From Eubacterium sp. (GTDB lineage Bacteria; Bacillota; Clostridia; Lachnospirales; Lachnospiraceae), in the NCBI GenBank assembly GCA_017459345.1, contig JAFUDC010000035.1:1-51809 (forward strand): 51,809 bases of DNA. Reading direction: 5' to 3'. The notes below the pieces were generated by a model. That model did not search any database. It was given only the letters and a program-made list of their open reading frames with translations, and was not told the origin of the DNA. Made by a program: the position numbers and the translations under genes. Below, piece by piece: positions 25,379 to 34,300 of this stretch. Each line of letters begins with the position of its first letter. The stretch's first letter is position 1.

Positions 25379-25487
25379 TTTATAACCACTGACTTAACCT
25401 GAGGCCAAATCAGTAATTATCTCATTATTCAGTATAAAACCGTCAGAGCCTTATTCAATGTAAGGTCATGATTCCGGTTACTGCCGT

Positions 25488-26213
25488 CTACTTCTTATCC
25501 GAAGACCGGCCGTAACCATAGTAACCGTACTTATAGTATTTGCCGTAGCCTTTACCATAGTACTTCTTGTAGGCTCTTCTTTCCATGTCTACCCGGTTTA
25601 AGACCACACCCAGCAGCCGGCACTTTACCCTCTCCAGCTGCATCATGGAATTCTTGATCAGAGACCGGGAGGTCTCCCCGCTTCTTACCACCAGGATAGC
25701 CCCGTCACAGAGTGACGCTACCAAAGCGCCATCGGATACACTGTCCAAAGGCGGGGAATCAATGATCACATACCGATAGTCCTCGGCAAGCTTGTCCATC
25801 AGCTCCTCCAGGCGGGGATCCTCCAGCAGGGGGGAGGGATTCTCAAGCAGGTTGGAGCATGGGACGATATAAGCATTGGGAATGTTGGTCTTGTAAACCA
25901 CATCCTGGTACTCCGCCTGGCCGGAAAGGTAATAATCCAGACCGATAATCTCATCTGCTCCGGAAAAAAGGTGTCTGTTCTTTAATACAGATTTACGAAG
26001 ATCCACATCCACCAGTACAGAAGGGAAGCCTGCTTCCGCCAGCATCTTCCAGAGGTTAGCGGAGGTAAAGCTCTTTCCCTCGTTGGGAACACTGCTGATT
26101 ACCAGAATCTTCCTGGTGTTCTTGCCGCAGAACTTGATATTCACCCTGAGGCGGTTCAATGCTTCCTCAACCTCGTAGGGCAAATCAGAAAATGTCATTT
26201 GTATCTCTTTCAT
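25488..26213 (-). CDS. cpsD: Capsular polysaccharide tyrosine autokinase (BY-kinase)
   Basis: 241 residues from the ATG at 26213, which shares one base with the stop of cpsC (TGATG); a GTG just before is the alternative. Numbering from that GTG, Walker A is SSVPNEGKSFT (41-51), Walker A' VLVDVDLRK (67-75) and Walker B YVIIDSPP (149-156). The tail carries ten tyrosines within residues 216-235, the sites phosphorylated between subunits. The kinase has no membrane helices and needs the CpsC membrane protein for activation. Phosphorylation cycles, undone by CpsB, control length and export of the surface polysaccharide. It is the last gene of the cps regulatory operon, and no polymer-assembly gene follows. 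Confidence 0.93.
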   Translation of the reverse strand: MKEIQMTFSDLPYEVEEALNRLRVNIKFCGKNTRKILVISSVPNEGKSFTSANLWKMLAEAGFPSVLVDVDLRKSVLKNRHLFSGADEIIGLDYYLSGQAEYQDVVYKTNIPNAYIVPCSNLLENPSPLLEDPRLEELMDKLAEDYRYVIIDSPPLDSVSDGALVASLCDGAILVVRSGETSRSLIKNSMMQLERVKCRLLGVVLNRVDMERRAYKKYYGKGYGKYYKYGYYGYGRSSDKK

Positions 26214-27034
26214 CACTTCCGCCTTCCTAATCTAAAACGCTTCCTGCCCTTCTCTTTTTGTTCCTCGGCATAATCCACGAACAACTCATTGTTGGGAATG
26301 GAGGTAAGAGGAACTATTCCAAAGTACTTCTCCATATCCTCTGCAGTATGTACTGTGTCGTCCGTCATATAGAGGAATACCACCCAGGCACAGTAAATCA
26401 GAGCCCCGAGAAAAGCGCCAATTAAGGTAAACTTGCTGTAGCTGGGTCCTGCCTTATGGTCAGCCAGCTTGGCTTTCTGGGCAATATTAGGAGCGTTGGT
26501 GCTCATGGTCTCCGGCAGATAGGATACCGCCACTTCAGCCACGGTATCCGCCAGCTTTTTGGCCTCTTCCGGGTCAGTGCTGGTGGCCTTGATTTCAAGG
26601 ATTCGGGTATCAGCAGGGTTCCTCAGGCTGATCATCTCCTTTAAATCATCAGCATCCATGTCCAGACTCATCTTCTTTATTACCCGGTCCATGACCGGAT
26701 AGCTTAAGATCAATTCCTCGTAATCTGCCGTCAGAGACGTACCGATATTCAGGTCGGTCAGGTCAACCACAGAGTCCTTGGATGTGGAAACAATGTACAT
26801 CTTTGCAGTGGACTCGTAGGTGGGGGCGATACAGAAAAAGGCAAATGCATTGGCCAGTACTGCACCAATCAGGAAGAAGAGGATAATGTAATGGATCTTG
26901 TCAAACAGCTCCATGAGCAGGTCTAACAGATCAATCTCCATCTCCCCGTCATTATCGGCGGCAGCCCCCCTGGGCAGATCCACCAGAGTCAGGGCTGTTT
27001 CGTTATCAGTCGCACTCTTATTCACTAGACTCAT
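26213..27034 (-). CDS. cpsC: Chain-length determinant / kinase activator CpsC (Wzz family)
   Basis: 273 residues with the two-helix layout of CpsC/CapA: helix 1 near 47-70, an extracytoplasmic loop of about 130 residues including RILEIKATSTDPEEAK, and helix 2 near 203-223. A cytoplasmic tail follows (YFGIVPLTSIPN) that docks the kinase. The N-terminal cytoplasmic extension of about 45 residues is somewhat long. It sits in the membrane, helps set polymer length and activates CpsD. AAGGAGA stands before the ATG and the LCP gene ends one base upstream, so the operon is tight. Confidence 0.9.
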   Translation of the reverse strand: MSLVNKSATDNETALTLVDLPRGAAADNDGEMEIDLLDLLMELFDKIHYIILFFLIGAVLANAFAFFCIAPTYESTAKMYIVSTSKDSVVDLTDLNIGTSLTADYEELILSYPVMDRVIKKMSLDMDADDLKEMISLRNPADTRILEIKATSTDPEEAKKLADTVAEVAVSYLPETMSTNAPNIAQKAKLADHKAGPSYSKFTLIGAFLGALIYCAWVVFLYMTDDTVHTAEDMEKYFGIVPLTSIPNNELFVDYAEEQKEKGRKRFRLGRRK

Positions 27035-27035
27035 G

Positions 27036-28064
27036 TCAATCTCCTTCTACTTTATCATAAAACAGTTCAAGGACAGTATCCTCAAGACTGTCTTCATCCA
27101 CGGTAAACTCCATAAAATCCCAGCGTCCCACCTTGCTGGTTCCTGTGATTTCCGGAGCCTCTTTCTCATCCAGGGCAACAAGCTTGGCTGCAAGCTTGAT
27201 GAAGTCATTCCTGGACATATCTGTTACCATATAGGGCTCAAGAGTATCATATATCTCCAGAGCATACTTATTATCCGCCCTGCAGCGGTCAAAAAGCACA
27301 GGCTTTACCGCATCAATATAGGTCTCCTGCCGCCGCATTCTGGCTTCATTCGTCCCGTCTCCTACATTCATGCGGTCATGAATATAGTGGACAGCCTGGT
27401 CATCGGTCAGATGTACCGTCTCTCCTATAATAAGAGACGGATCCGTCTGGGAGAAATCATCCTCTATGGTAACTGTGGCACCGCCTACCAGTTGATTAAG
27501 AGAGGCTATAGCCCCCATCCTGACAGAGCAGTACTTATCAATCTCCTGTCCATAGAGCAGGTTGGATACGGCGTCTGCCGCATTCTCACAGCTGATGACA
27601 TCATCATCGTCCACCTGGGCATAGGCAAGAGCCAGCTGTATTTTTGTTATCGCCAGCAGGTTTCCGTCCTGGTCCAGGGACTTGACATCTGTCATGGTAT
27701 CCCTGTTAAGAGAGAGCCTGCTGTAGGTTCCCTCCCGGTTATCAATGACGACAAGCTGAATCGTATCACACTGGCCTCCCCCCAGATTCTCTCTGGAGTC
27801 ATCTCCCTCCTCGGTGGCATCTATCCCCAGAAAAAGGTAGGTCATCAAATCTGTCTTCTTCTTATAATCCACCCCGTCAACTGTGAGGATGCCTGTCCGG
27901 TCCTCTGTGGAAGCTTCCTCAGCATGGGAGCCGCTTCCTGCCCGGTCCGCAATACGAAACATCAGAAAAAGAAGTATTGTGACAAGGGCAACTGCCATCA
28001 CCGATACTCCGACTTTTGCGGCAATTCTTCTCTTTTCAGTTGTGGACAGATTCCGACTTGCCAT
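27036..28064 (-). CDS. LytR-CpsA-Psr (LCP) family wall-polymer attachment enzyme
   Basis: 342 residues. A single membrane helix near 20-37 follows a short basic N-terminus, with the rest outside. LCP landmarks are YLFLGID (76-82), QCDTIQLVVID with D100, LSLNRDTM with R121, and NEARMRRQ in the segment RMNVGDGTNEARMRRQ near 222-237. These residues bind the pyrophosphate of an undecaprenyl-linked polymer and Mg2+ in known LCP proteins. The family transfers capsule, teichoic acid or other glycans onto peptidoglycan. Its place inside the cps operon points to the polysaccharide controlled by CpsB, CpsC and CpsD. The ribosome site is GGGAGAG. Confidence 0.9.
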   Translation of the reverse strand: MASRNLSTTEKRRIAAKVGVSVMAVALVTILLFLMFRIADRAGSGSHAEEASTEDRTGILTVDGVDYKKKTDLMTYLFLGIDATEEGDDSRENLGGGQCDTIQLVVIDNREGTYSRLSLNRDTMTDVKSLDQDGNLLAITKIQLALAYAQVDDDDVISCENAADAVSNLLYGQEIDKYCSVRMGAIASLNQLVGGATVTIEDDFSQTDPSLIIGETVHLTDDQAVHYIHDRMNVGDGTNEARMRRQETYIDAVKPVLFDRCRADNKYALEIYDTLEPYMVTDMSRNDFIKLAAKLVALDEKEAPEITGTSKVGRWDFMEFTVDEDSLEDTVLELFYDKVEGD

Positions 28065-28149
28065 TACTTTCTCTCCCTGCAGATGTATTGCACTTCACCT
28101 TACCTGGAGCATGTTTTCTTCCTTAGTATCATGAAGCACGGGGCATAAG

Positions 28150-28272
28150 TCAGCCCAGGATACCCTGTATGAGGGCTGTTCCCGATTCCGGATTCAAATG
28201 CTCGAAAAAAAACAGTACTACCAGAAGAATAAATAGTACCACACAGAAAAAATATGTAAGTTTCTTAGACAT
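28150..28272 (-). CDS. 40-residue single-pass membrane protein inside the cps operon
   Basis: A short frame of 40 codons: MSKKLTYFFCVV, then a continuous hydrophobic stretch to about residue 23 (LFFF), and a short tail ending IQGILG. ATG overlaps the end of cpsB by eight bases (ATGTCTAA), and GGGAGA in the end of cpsB makes a good ribosome site, so translation is likely coupled. A basic N-terminus and one helix predict an inside-to-outside topology. I know no named family for it. It may adjust the CpsB/CpsC/CpsD machinery, by position only. The 85 bases between it and the LCP gene show nothing else. Confidence 0.6.
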   Translation of the reverse strand: MSKKLTYFFCVVLFILLVVLFFFEHLNPESGTALIQGILG

Positions 28273-29017
28273 GGGTATCTCCCTTCAATCCCAGTAAATT
28301 ACTGCCTCTCTCATCCAGCTTCTTAAGATAAGCTTCACCCAGCTTCTCCTTAAGCGCATTCCTTCCGGCTATCAGATTGGGCAGGCGATGGTGTATACCA
28401 TGACAGTCACTGCCCAGCAGGTGAGCCTGTCCATCCTTAAACATGTTGATCAATGTTTTTCGCCGGCGCCAGTCTCTAAGCTTGCCACCGGAAATGCTCT
28501 CTGCATTGATCTGGACGTAAAGAGGAAGATCAAACAGGTCTGCATACCTTCTGCGGTTCTGCCCGATATCCATGTATCGTTCCAGATGAGCAAGGATGAT
28601 AGTAAAATGTCTGTCGAGAACCAAATCCCGGACCTCCTTTATATCACGGTCCGTCCAGGGTTCAAAATGCATCTCAAGCAGCATGATGTCGCTGTCGCCC
28701 ACAGTCATGGCTCCAATCTTATCAGCCTGGCTGATTCCCCTGAAAAAGGCCACCTCCGCGCCCAGCAGAATATCCGGAACCTTCCCCTCATGATGGGCAA
28801 GTCCCTCCTTTAGGCGGTTCCAGGAAGCCTCCCTTCTGGGCAGAAATTCCTCGACACGGTGTCTGGACGCATAAAAATGCGGCGTGGCGATCATGAGATC
28901 CACACCCTGGGAAGCAGCCATGTCAAGCATCCGCAAAGAAGTCTCCACATCCTTGCTGCCATCATCGATCCCGGGGAGAATATGTGAATGAAAATCTATA
29001 ACCGGCACATCCGCCAC
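28265..29017 (-). CDS. cpsB: Manganese-dependent tyrosine-protein phosphatase CpsB (PHP fold)
   Basis: 250 residues with the PHP metal motifs: DFHSH (H10, H12), ATPHFY (H47), GAEVAFF (E88), LLEMHFE, ILAHLERY and LGSDCHG near the end. CpsB removes phosphate from the tyrosine tail of CpsD and so controls polysaccharide synthesis. The start is GTG, with AAAGGAAGG just upstream. It is the first gene of the operon cpsB, small membrane protein, LCP, cpsC, cpsD. I did not find a convincing promoter in the 130 bases upstream, only AT-rich sequence between here and the glmS terminator. Confidence 0.92.
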   Translation of the reverse strand: MADVPVIDFHSHILPGIDDGSKDVETSLRMLDMAASQGVDLMIATPHFYASRHRVEEFLPRREASWNRLKEGLAHHEGKVPDILLGAEVAFFRGISQADKIGAMTVGDSDIMLLEMHFEPWTDRDIKEVRDLVLDRHFTIILAHLERYMDIGQNRRRYADLFDLPLYVQINAESISGGKLRDWRRRKTLINMFKDGQAHLLGSDCHGIHHRLPNLIAGRNALKEKLGEAYLKKLDERGSNLLGLKGDTHV

Positions 29018-29146
29018 CCGACCTTCCTTTACTTAAAAATCTAGATAACCTATACTATTCTACTACAAACGAAATAAATAATCTACCGTGATTTCAAACA
29101 AAAAACGAAAGCTTTTCGCCCTTTTTCATATGCAAGAAGAAGTGAG

Positions 29147-29173
29147 TGGGGCTCCGGCTTTAAGCCGGAGCCC
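29147..29173 (-). terminator. Hairpin after glmS
   Basis: A perfect 13-bp GC-rich palindrome, GGGGCTCCGGCTT with AAGCCGGAGCCCC around a single central base. It lies about 40 bases past the glmS stop. The following minus-strand bases (ACTCACTTCTTC) are only moderately T-rich. Confidence 0.6.
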
Positions 29174-29210
29174 CAATTTGTGCCATATTCTGATTATAAT
29201 AAATCCATCA

Positions 29211-31067
29211 TCATTCCACTGTCACGGACTTGGCCAGGTTTCTGGGCTTATCCACATCCAGTCCTCTGGCAACACTGATATAATAACCCAGAAGCTGAAG
29301 GGGGATCACCGCAAGGCTTGTGGTAAAGTGTTCGTCCGTTTTGGGAATGTATACATTGAAATCGACTGTATCCTCTATCTCATAGTGGCCGTAGGTGGTC
29401 AGACCCATCAGGTAGGCGCCCCGGCTCTTAACCTCCACCATATTGCTGACAGTCTTCTCATAGAGATCATTCTGGGTCAGCACCCCGATTACAAGTGTAC
29501 CATCCTCGATCAGGCTGATGGTGCCATGCTTAAGTTCTCCGGCTGCGTAAGCCTCACTGTGAACATAGGAGATCTCCTTCATCTTGAGGCTGCCTTCCAT
29601 ACAAATACCGTAATCGATCCCTCTTCCGATGAAGAAGACATCCTTTGCACTGGAGAACTTGGAGGCAAACCACTGCAGCCTCTCATTATCTTCGAAAATC
29701 TTCTCCACCTTGCCCGGCAGGGTCTTCAGCTCTTTTAAAAGGCCGTGATAGCGGTCTGGAGTGATGGTTTCCCTGACACGTGCGAAAGCCAGGGCAAGCA
29801 GGTATACTGCCACCAGCTGGGTGGAGTAGGCCTTGGTGGTGGCCACGGCAATCTCCGGCCCGGCCAGGGTATAGAGGACATGATCCGCCTCTCTGGCTAT
29901 GGAAGACCCTATTACATTGATGATGCCCAGAGTCTTCATCCCTCCCTCTTTGGCGGCACGGAGTGCCGCAAGGGAATCTGCCGTCTCACCGGACTGGGAG
30001 ATAACCACCGCCAGCCCGTCGGGGTCTATGATGGGCTTCCGGTAGCGGTACTCGGAACCCAGCTCAACCCGCACCGGGATCCTGGCCAGGTCTTCTAATA
30101 CATACTGGGCAACCATGCCCACATGGTAGGCAGACCCGCACCCGATGATGGTGATGCCGCTGACTCCCCGGATATCTTCCTCTGTCAGCCCCATCGCGGA
30201 CAGGTCAATGTCCAGATCGGATTCCTCTTCTCCCCTCACCACAGATGCGATGGTATCCTGGATGGCTCTTGGCTGCTCATGGATCTCCTTCATCATGAAG
30301 TGCTCATATCCGCCCTTCTCGGCAGCTTCGGCATCCCAGTCGATCTCCACCAGGTCCTTATCCACGATATCTCCGTCCAGGTTGTAGAAATCAACATGCC
30401 CCGGTGTCAGTCTGGCCATCTCCAGGTTGCCGATGTAGTAAACCTGACGGGTATACTTTAAGATAGCAGGAACATCTGAAGCCACATAGGTCTCCCCATC
30501 CTTGATACCGATAATCATGGGGCTGTCCTTGCGGGCAACATAGATTTCTCCGGGGAAATCCTTAAACATCACTGCAAGAGCGTAAGATCCCCTCACCCGG
30601 ACCATGGTCTTAGCCAGAGCATCGATAGGGCCTACCCCATATTTCTTATAGTAGTAATCCACGGTCTTGATGGCTACTTCTGTATCAGTCTGACTGTAAA
30701 ACTTATATCCCTTGCGGATAAGCTTATCCCTAAGCTCCACAAAATTCTCAATGATCCCGTTATGGACGCCGATCACATTCTCATCATCCGTGGTATGGGG
30801 ATGGGCATTTAATTCACTGGGCTCCCCGTGGGTTGCCCAACGGGTATGACCGATCCCGGTGGTACCACGAATGGCAGTCCCGCCATCCGTCTTCTCCGAA
30901 AGCAGCTTTAATCTTCCCTTGGCCTTAACCAGCTTAGGAGAAAGATCGCCGTCCCGGACAGCGATACCTGCCGAATCATATCCTCTGTATTCAAGCTTTG
31001 CAAGTCCATCCAGCAGAATGGGAGCTGCATTGGTCTCGTTACTGGTAAATCCAACTATTCCGCACAT
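29211..31067 (-). CDS. glmS: Glutamine--fructose-6-phosphate aminotransferase (isomerising)
   Basis: 618 residues, full length. The N-terminal glutaminase domain begins MCGIVGF with the catalytic Cys2 and includes GIGHTRWATHG and NGIIENF. Two SIS sugar-phosphate domains follow (about 285-430 and 460-600), and the end DKPRNLAKSVTVE is the classical GlmS C-terminus. It makes glucosamine-6-phosphate, the entry to UDP-GlcNAc for peptidoglycan and surface glycans. It stands alone between terminators. AAAGGAAC precedes the ATG. The 5' region has no sequence I recognise as the glmS ribozyme that many Firmicutes carry. Confidence 0.96.
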   Translation of the reverse strand: MCGIVGFTSNETNAAPILLDGLAKLEYRGYDSAGIAVRDGDLSPKLVKAKGRLKLLSEKTDGGTAIRGTTGIGHTRWATHGEPSELNAHPHTTDDENVIGVHNGIIENFVELRDKLIRKGYKFYSQTDTEVAIKTVDYYYKKYGVGPIDALAKTMVRVRGSYALAVMFKDFPGEIYVARKDSPMIIGIKDGETYVASDVPAILKYTRQVYYIGNLEMARLTPGHVDFYNLDGDIVDKDLVEIDWDAEAAEKGGYEHFMMKEIHEQPRAIQDTIASVVRGEEESDLDIDLSAMGLTEEDIRGVSGITIIGCGSAYHVGMVAQYVLEDLARIPVRVELGSEYRYRKPIIDPDGLAVVISQSGETADSLAALRAAKEGGMKTLGIINVIGSSIAREADHVLYTLAGPEIAVATTKAYSTQLVAVYLLALAFARVRETITPDRYHGLLKELKTLPGKVEKIFEDNERLQWFASKFSSAKDVFFIGRGIDYGICMEGSLKMKEISYVHSEAYAAGELKHGTISLIEDGTLVIGVLTQNDLYEKTVSNMVEVKSRGAYLMGLTTYGHYEIEDTVDFNVYIPKTDEHFTTSLAVIPLQLLGYYISVARGLDVDKPRNLAKSVTVE

Positions 31068-31239
31068 AATCTGTTCCTTTCCGAAAAATATTCAGGCCAT
31101 CCGGACATTTCCGCACATTCAGCGCAGAAGCTGCTCTCTAAAATGATATGATGGCAGGGTTGAAGAATTCTCAGATATGATATTACCACAAGTTCTAAAA
31201 AATTACACTTAAAATCTTAATCTTTGTGGGGGACATAGT
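31068..31239 (-). other. Region upstream of glmS without a recognised element
   Basis: With the following terminator and spacer this is a 303-base stretch without a gene. A TAATAT near 31180 on the minus strand could be a -10 box, but no matching -35 is seen. I found no conserved glmS ribozyme core. Confidence 0.4.
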
Positions 31240-31278
31240 AAAAACTGCCGCCAGATATGGCTCCGGCGGCAGTTTTTT
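31240..31278 (-). terminator. Intrinsic terminator after the giant surface protein gene
   Basis: AAAAACTGCCGCC (31240-31252) pairs with GGCGGCAGTTTTT (31265-31277) around a 12-base loop. On the minus strand the stem ends in a T run. It lies about 95 bases past the stop at 31371. Confidence 0.85.
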
Positions 31279-31370
31279 CATGCTAACCATACTATAATGC
31301 CCGGTCTGCCGGCAGGTATAAGACCTGCCGGATTCCAGGATTAGCTGGCTTTTGGTTTATGTGGTTATGG

Positions 31371-34300
31371 TTATTTTACATTGACAGTAACCTTTGCCTT
31401 CTTCTTGCCAGCCTTGATGGTAAGGGTTGATTTTCCTTTCTTCAGACCCTTCACCTTGACAGTTACCTTGCCCTTGGCTGTAGCGATGCTGGTTACTGAA
31501 GCTACGGCTGCCTTGCCGGATTTGGCTGTGATGGCATCCGTCGTGGGCTGCTTCTTATCCTTGGCATCAACCTTGATGACAATACTTGCCGTCTTATTGG
31601 CTTTTACTGTGATTGCCTTCTTGGATGCTTTGGCAGATTTGGCAGCGTTTGCTTTCTTTGCAACGGTAACTTTAACCTTAACCGTCCGGGCACCAACCTT
31701 GACAGTGATCACGCTCTTGCCGGCTTTCAGACCCTTCACTTTGAAGGTGAGCTTGCCTGCAGCCAGTTTCTGGCCACTTACCTTGGCAATCTTTGTCTTG
31801 GAGGATACCACGGATGCAGTGTCAGTACTTACCTTGCTATTATCCCTGGCGGTTACCAGAACTGTCACGGTCTTGCTCTTCTTTGGTGCAAGGATAACCG
31901 GAGTTTCATATGCGCTAAGTGCAGTTGTCGGGTTCAAGGCAGCGGCGGCCTGGGCAGCCTGTCTGGCTTTCTCTGCTTCTGCAGCCTGTCTTGCGGCTTC
32001 TGCCTGGGCAGCAGCTTTCCTGGCAGCTTCTGCGGCTTCTGCGGCCTTTCTGGCAGCTTCTGCCTCTTCAGCCTTCTTTGCATCTTCTGCAGCCGTAACC
32101 TTCTGGGTAACTGTTGCCTGAGCTGACTCCAGCTTCTTCTGAATAGTATCACTGACATATTTCTTCTGATCAGCGTTAAGATTCTCATATGCATTTTGGA
32201 TATCGGCAAGCTTAGCCTGATCATTCACGGTCAGTTCATCATTATTGATGTCCTTAATCTGATCAATGACACTCTTTGCAGCCGTCATATCCGCGAAGGT
32301 TGTCTGGGCATTCGCAATATTGCTTCTGGCATCGGCAAATTTTGCCTGCTGTGCTTTAGACATCTGAGTCATCTGCTCATCAGTGATTTTGTCCAGAGCA
32401 TCCTGAGCATTTTTGATGGCATCTCCTGCTTTGTCAAAGGAGGTTTGATCTTCGACGATCGAAGCCTCTAGCTCCGGAATCTGAGCTGCTTTCTCGATCA
32501 CATCCTGAGCTGCCTTATCTGCTGCTTCCATTTCCTCAGTTTTTTCAATCGTCAGCTTGGCCATGGCAGTTACAGTTTCTTTATCTTCCGGGAAGATGTG
32601 ATTGCTGTCTGCAGTGTATGTCACTTCTGCTGCATATTCACCCGGCTCAACCGGCTTGTCAACGGTTTCACCGTCGAGAGAATAAACCACATTGGATGAT
32701 GCCCCGTCGATAGCCGCCGGAACAATCCCCTGTGCTTCGCCATCATATACGACTTTAAGGTCACTGACAGCGGTATCCTCATTAATCACCGCCCTGTTAA
32801 TGGCTGCAGCTGCGGTCAGATTGATTTCACCCAGGCTGTAATTCTTCATCTTAAGATTACTTTCGTCAGTAACCTGACCCCTGGAGTCCACAAGCCTGAT
32901 ACCAGAAACGGTGACGGTCTTATCCTTGCCAGCCATATCATTCTCAAAACTTCCAAAACCGGAGAGGGCAAGTCCGTCAGCCTCTAGCAAGGCTGCCAAT
33001 GTCTCATTTGTAACGGCAATCTCTACCTCTGCAAAAACATTTCCTGCCTGGTATGATCTGTTTGCTGCAGTGGCTTTAAGATCAGCCACAGTAATCGCAA
33101 GGGGCTGAATCGTGATATCCTGTAAGACAGCGTCTACAGGAGTTTTTTCCGAACCATTCTTGCGGTAGATTGTCGCCTTGTAGGTATGGGTACCTGCCGT
33201 TGCATACCCTCCGGCTGTCTCAGCGATATAGGTATAACCATCTTTGCTGACATAGCCTTCTTCAGGAATGGCCTCTCCGTCTGCAAGTACGGTAACGGCC
33301 GGAGACTTACCATCATAGGTATAAGACTCAGCCTGACCGGCGCTGAATTTAGGAATCGCAACCTTCTCGATTGCCTCCTCATTAACCTTTACCGTATCTG
33401 CAACCAAAGTTTCCGGAATCAGGGTCTTCTGGCCGTCCTGACTGCCTGCAGAGTCATCGATGGTTCCGCTTCCCTTAATCTGTGCATCAAGAGCTTCAGA
33501 GGAGAGCCGGTTTCCGTTAAGATCCAGGGTAACATTCTCGCCAAGCTCCATGTTCTCCTTAATCACGGAATCATTGGTCAGGGTAACCGTCGCCGGATCA
33601 GTTCCTTCCATCTTGTTAGCATCTTCTACGGCTGCTTCCACAGCGGCATAGTAGGTAATGGTGCTGGCGCCCTCTGTGCCAGTGGTTTCAAGTTTGGCAG
33701 AGTCACCACTTAAGTTCTTCTGAATGGTTTCCTCATTGATTTCCTCGGTGGATTCAATCACCAGGGTTCCGGTGCCTCCTGCCAGTCGGAAGTTTGCGTC
33801 ATCAATCAAAGCTTCAATGCTGGCCGCCTTAGCCAGAGCTCTTTTAACTTTGGATAAGAGCCTGCCCTTTGATTCTTCCACATTCCTCAGTCGGAGTGTA
33901 CCATATATTCTGAGGGCTCCATTGTAGTTCTTGCCTGCCAGGTTCAGGATCACACTGCGACCTTCCTTGATTTCTGCTAGATCACTGGCCTTATGAAGGA
34001 TCTCGGACTGCGGCGTGTCGGCAAGGAGGATCAGAGTCTTAGGATCATCTGCTGCAGGGAATCTGTCGGTGTCAAAGATTGCCGAGAGGGCAGAGGATAC
34101 GCTGATATAGGTATCTCCTCCTTCAACTTTAACAATCGGCTCATATACGCGAACGGTGAAGGTCACTTCAGCTGAAGAATCTATGCCTTTTTCTTCATTC
34201 TCCGCGTAAGCAGTCAACGTGGTTTCACCGGCAGCATGACCTCTCAGCTCATGGCTGGTCTCATCGTAGGTTACAACGCTCTCATCCCCAATGGTAATGT

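Noticed and set aside
26898-28148. Plus-strand frame of 416 codons opposite cpsC and the LCP gene
   Set aside because: The minus-strand genes have family motifs and ribosome sites; the plus frame has neither and its composition is atypical.
29080-29130. An 11-codon frame (M-K-K-G-E-K...) between glmS and cpsB
   Set aside because: No ribosome site and too short; the same bases can form a small hairpin with a T run after it.
31068-31239. A glmS ribozyme upstream of glmS
   Set aside because: Expected in many Firmicutes, but I could not find its conserved core between the gene and the upstream terminator. A covariance-model search would settle it.
31980-32110. A tandem DNA repeat or CRISPR-like array in the giant gene
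   Set aside because: The repeated GCTTCTGC-type words encode an alanine/glutamate-rich helix in frame and have no spacer structure.
31381-32121. Hydrophobic plus-strand frame opposite the end of the giant protein gene
   Set aside because: The hydrophobicity results from reading lysine- and alanine-rich codons backwards; no start signal is present.
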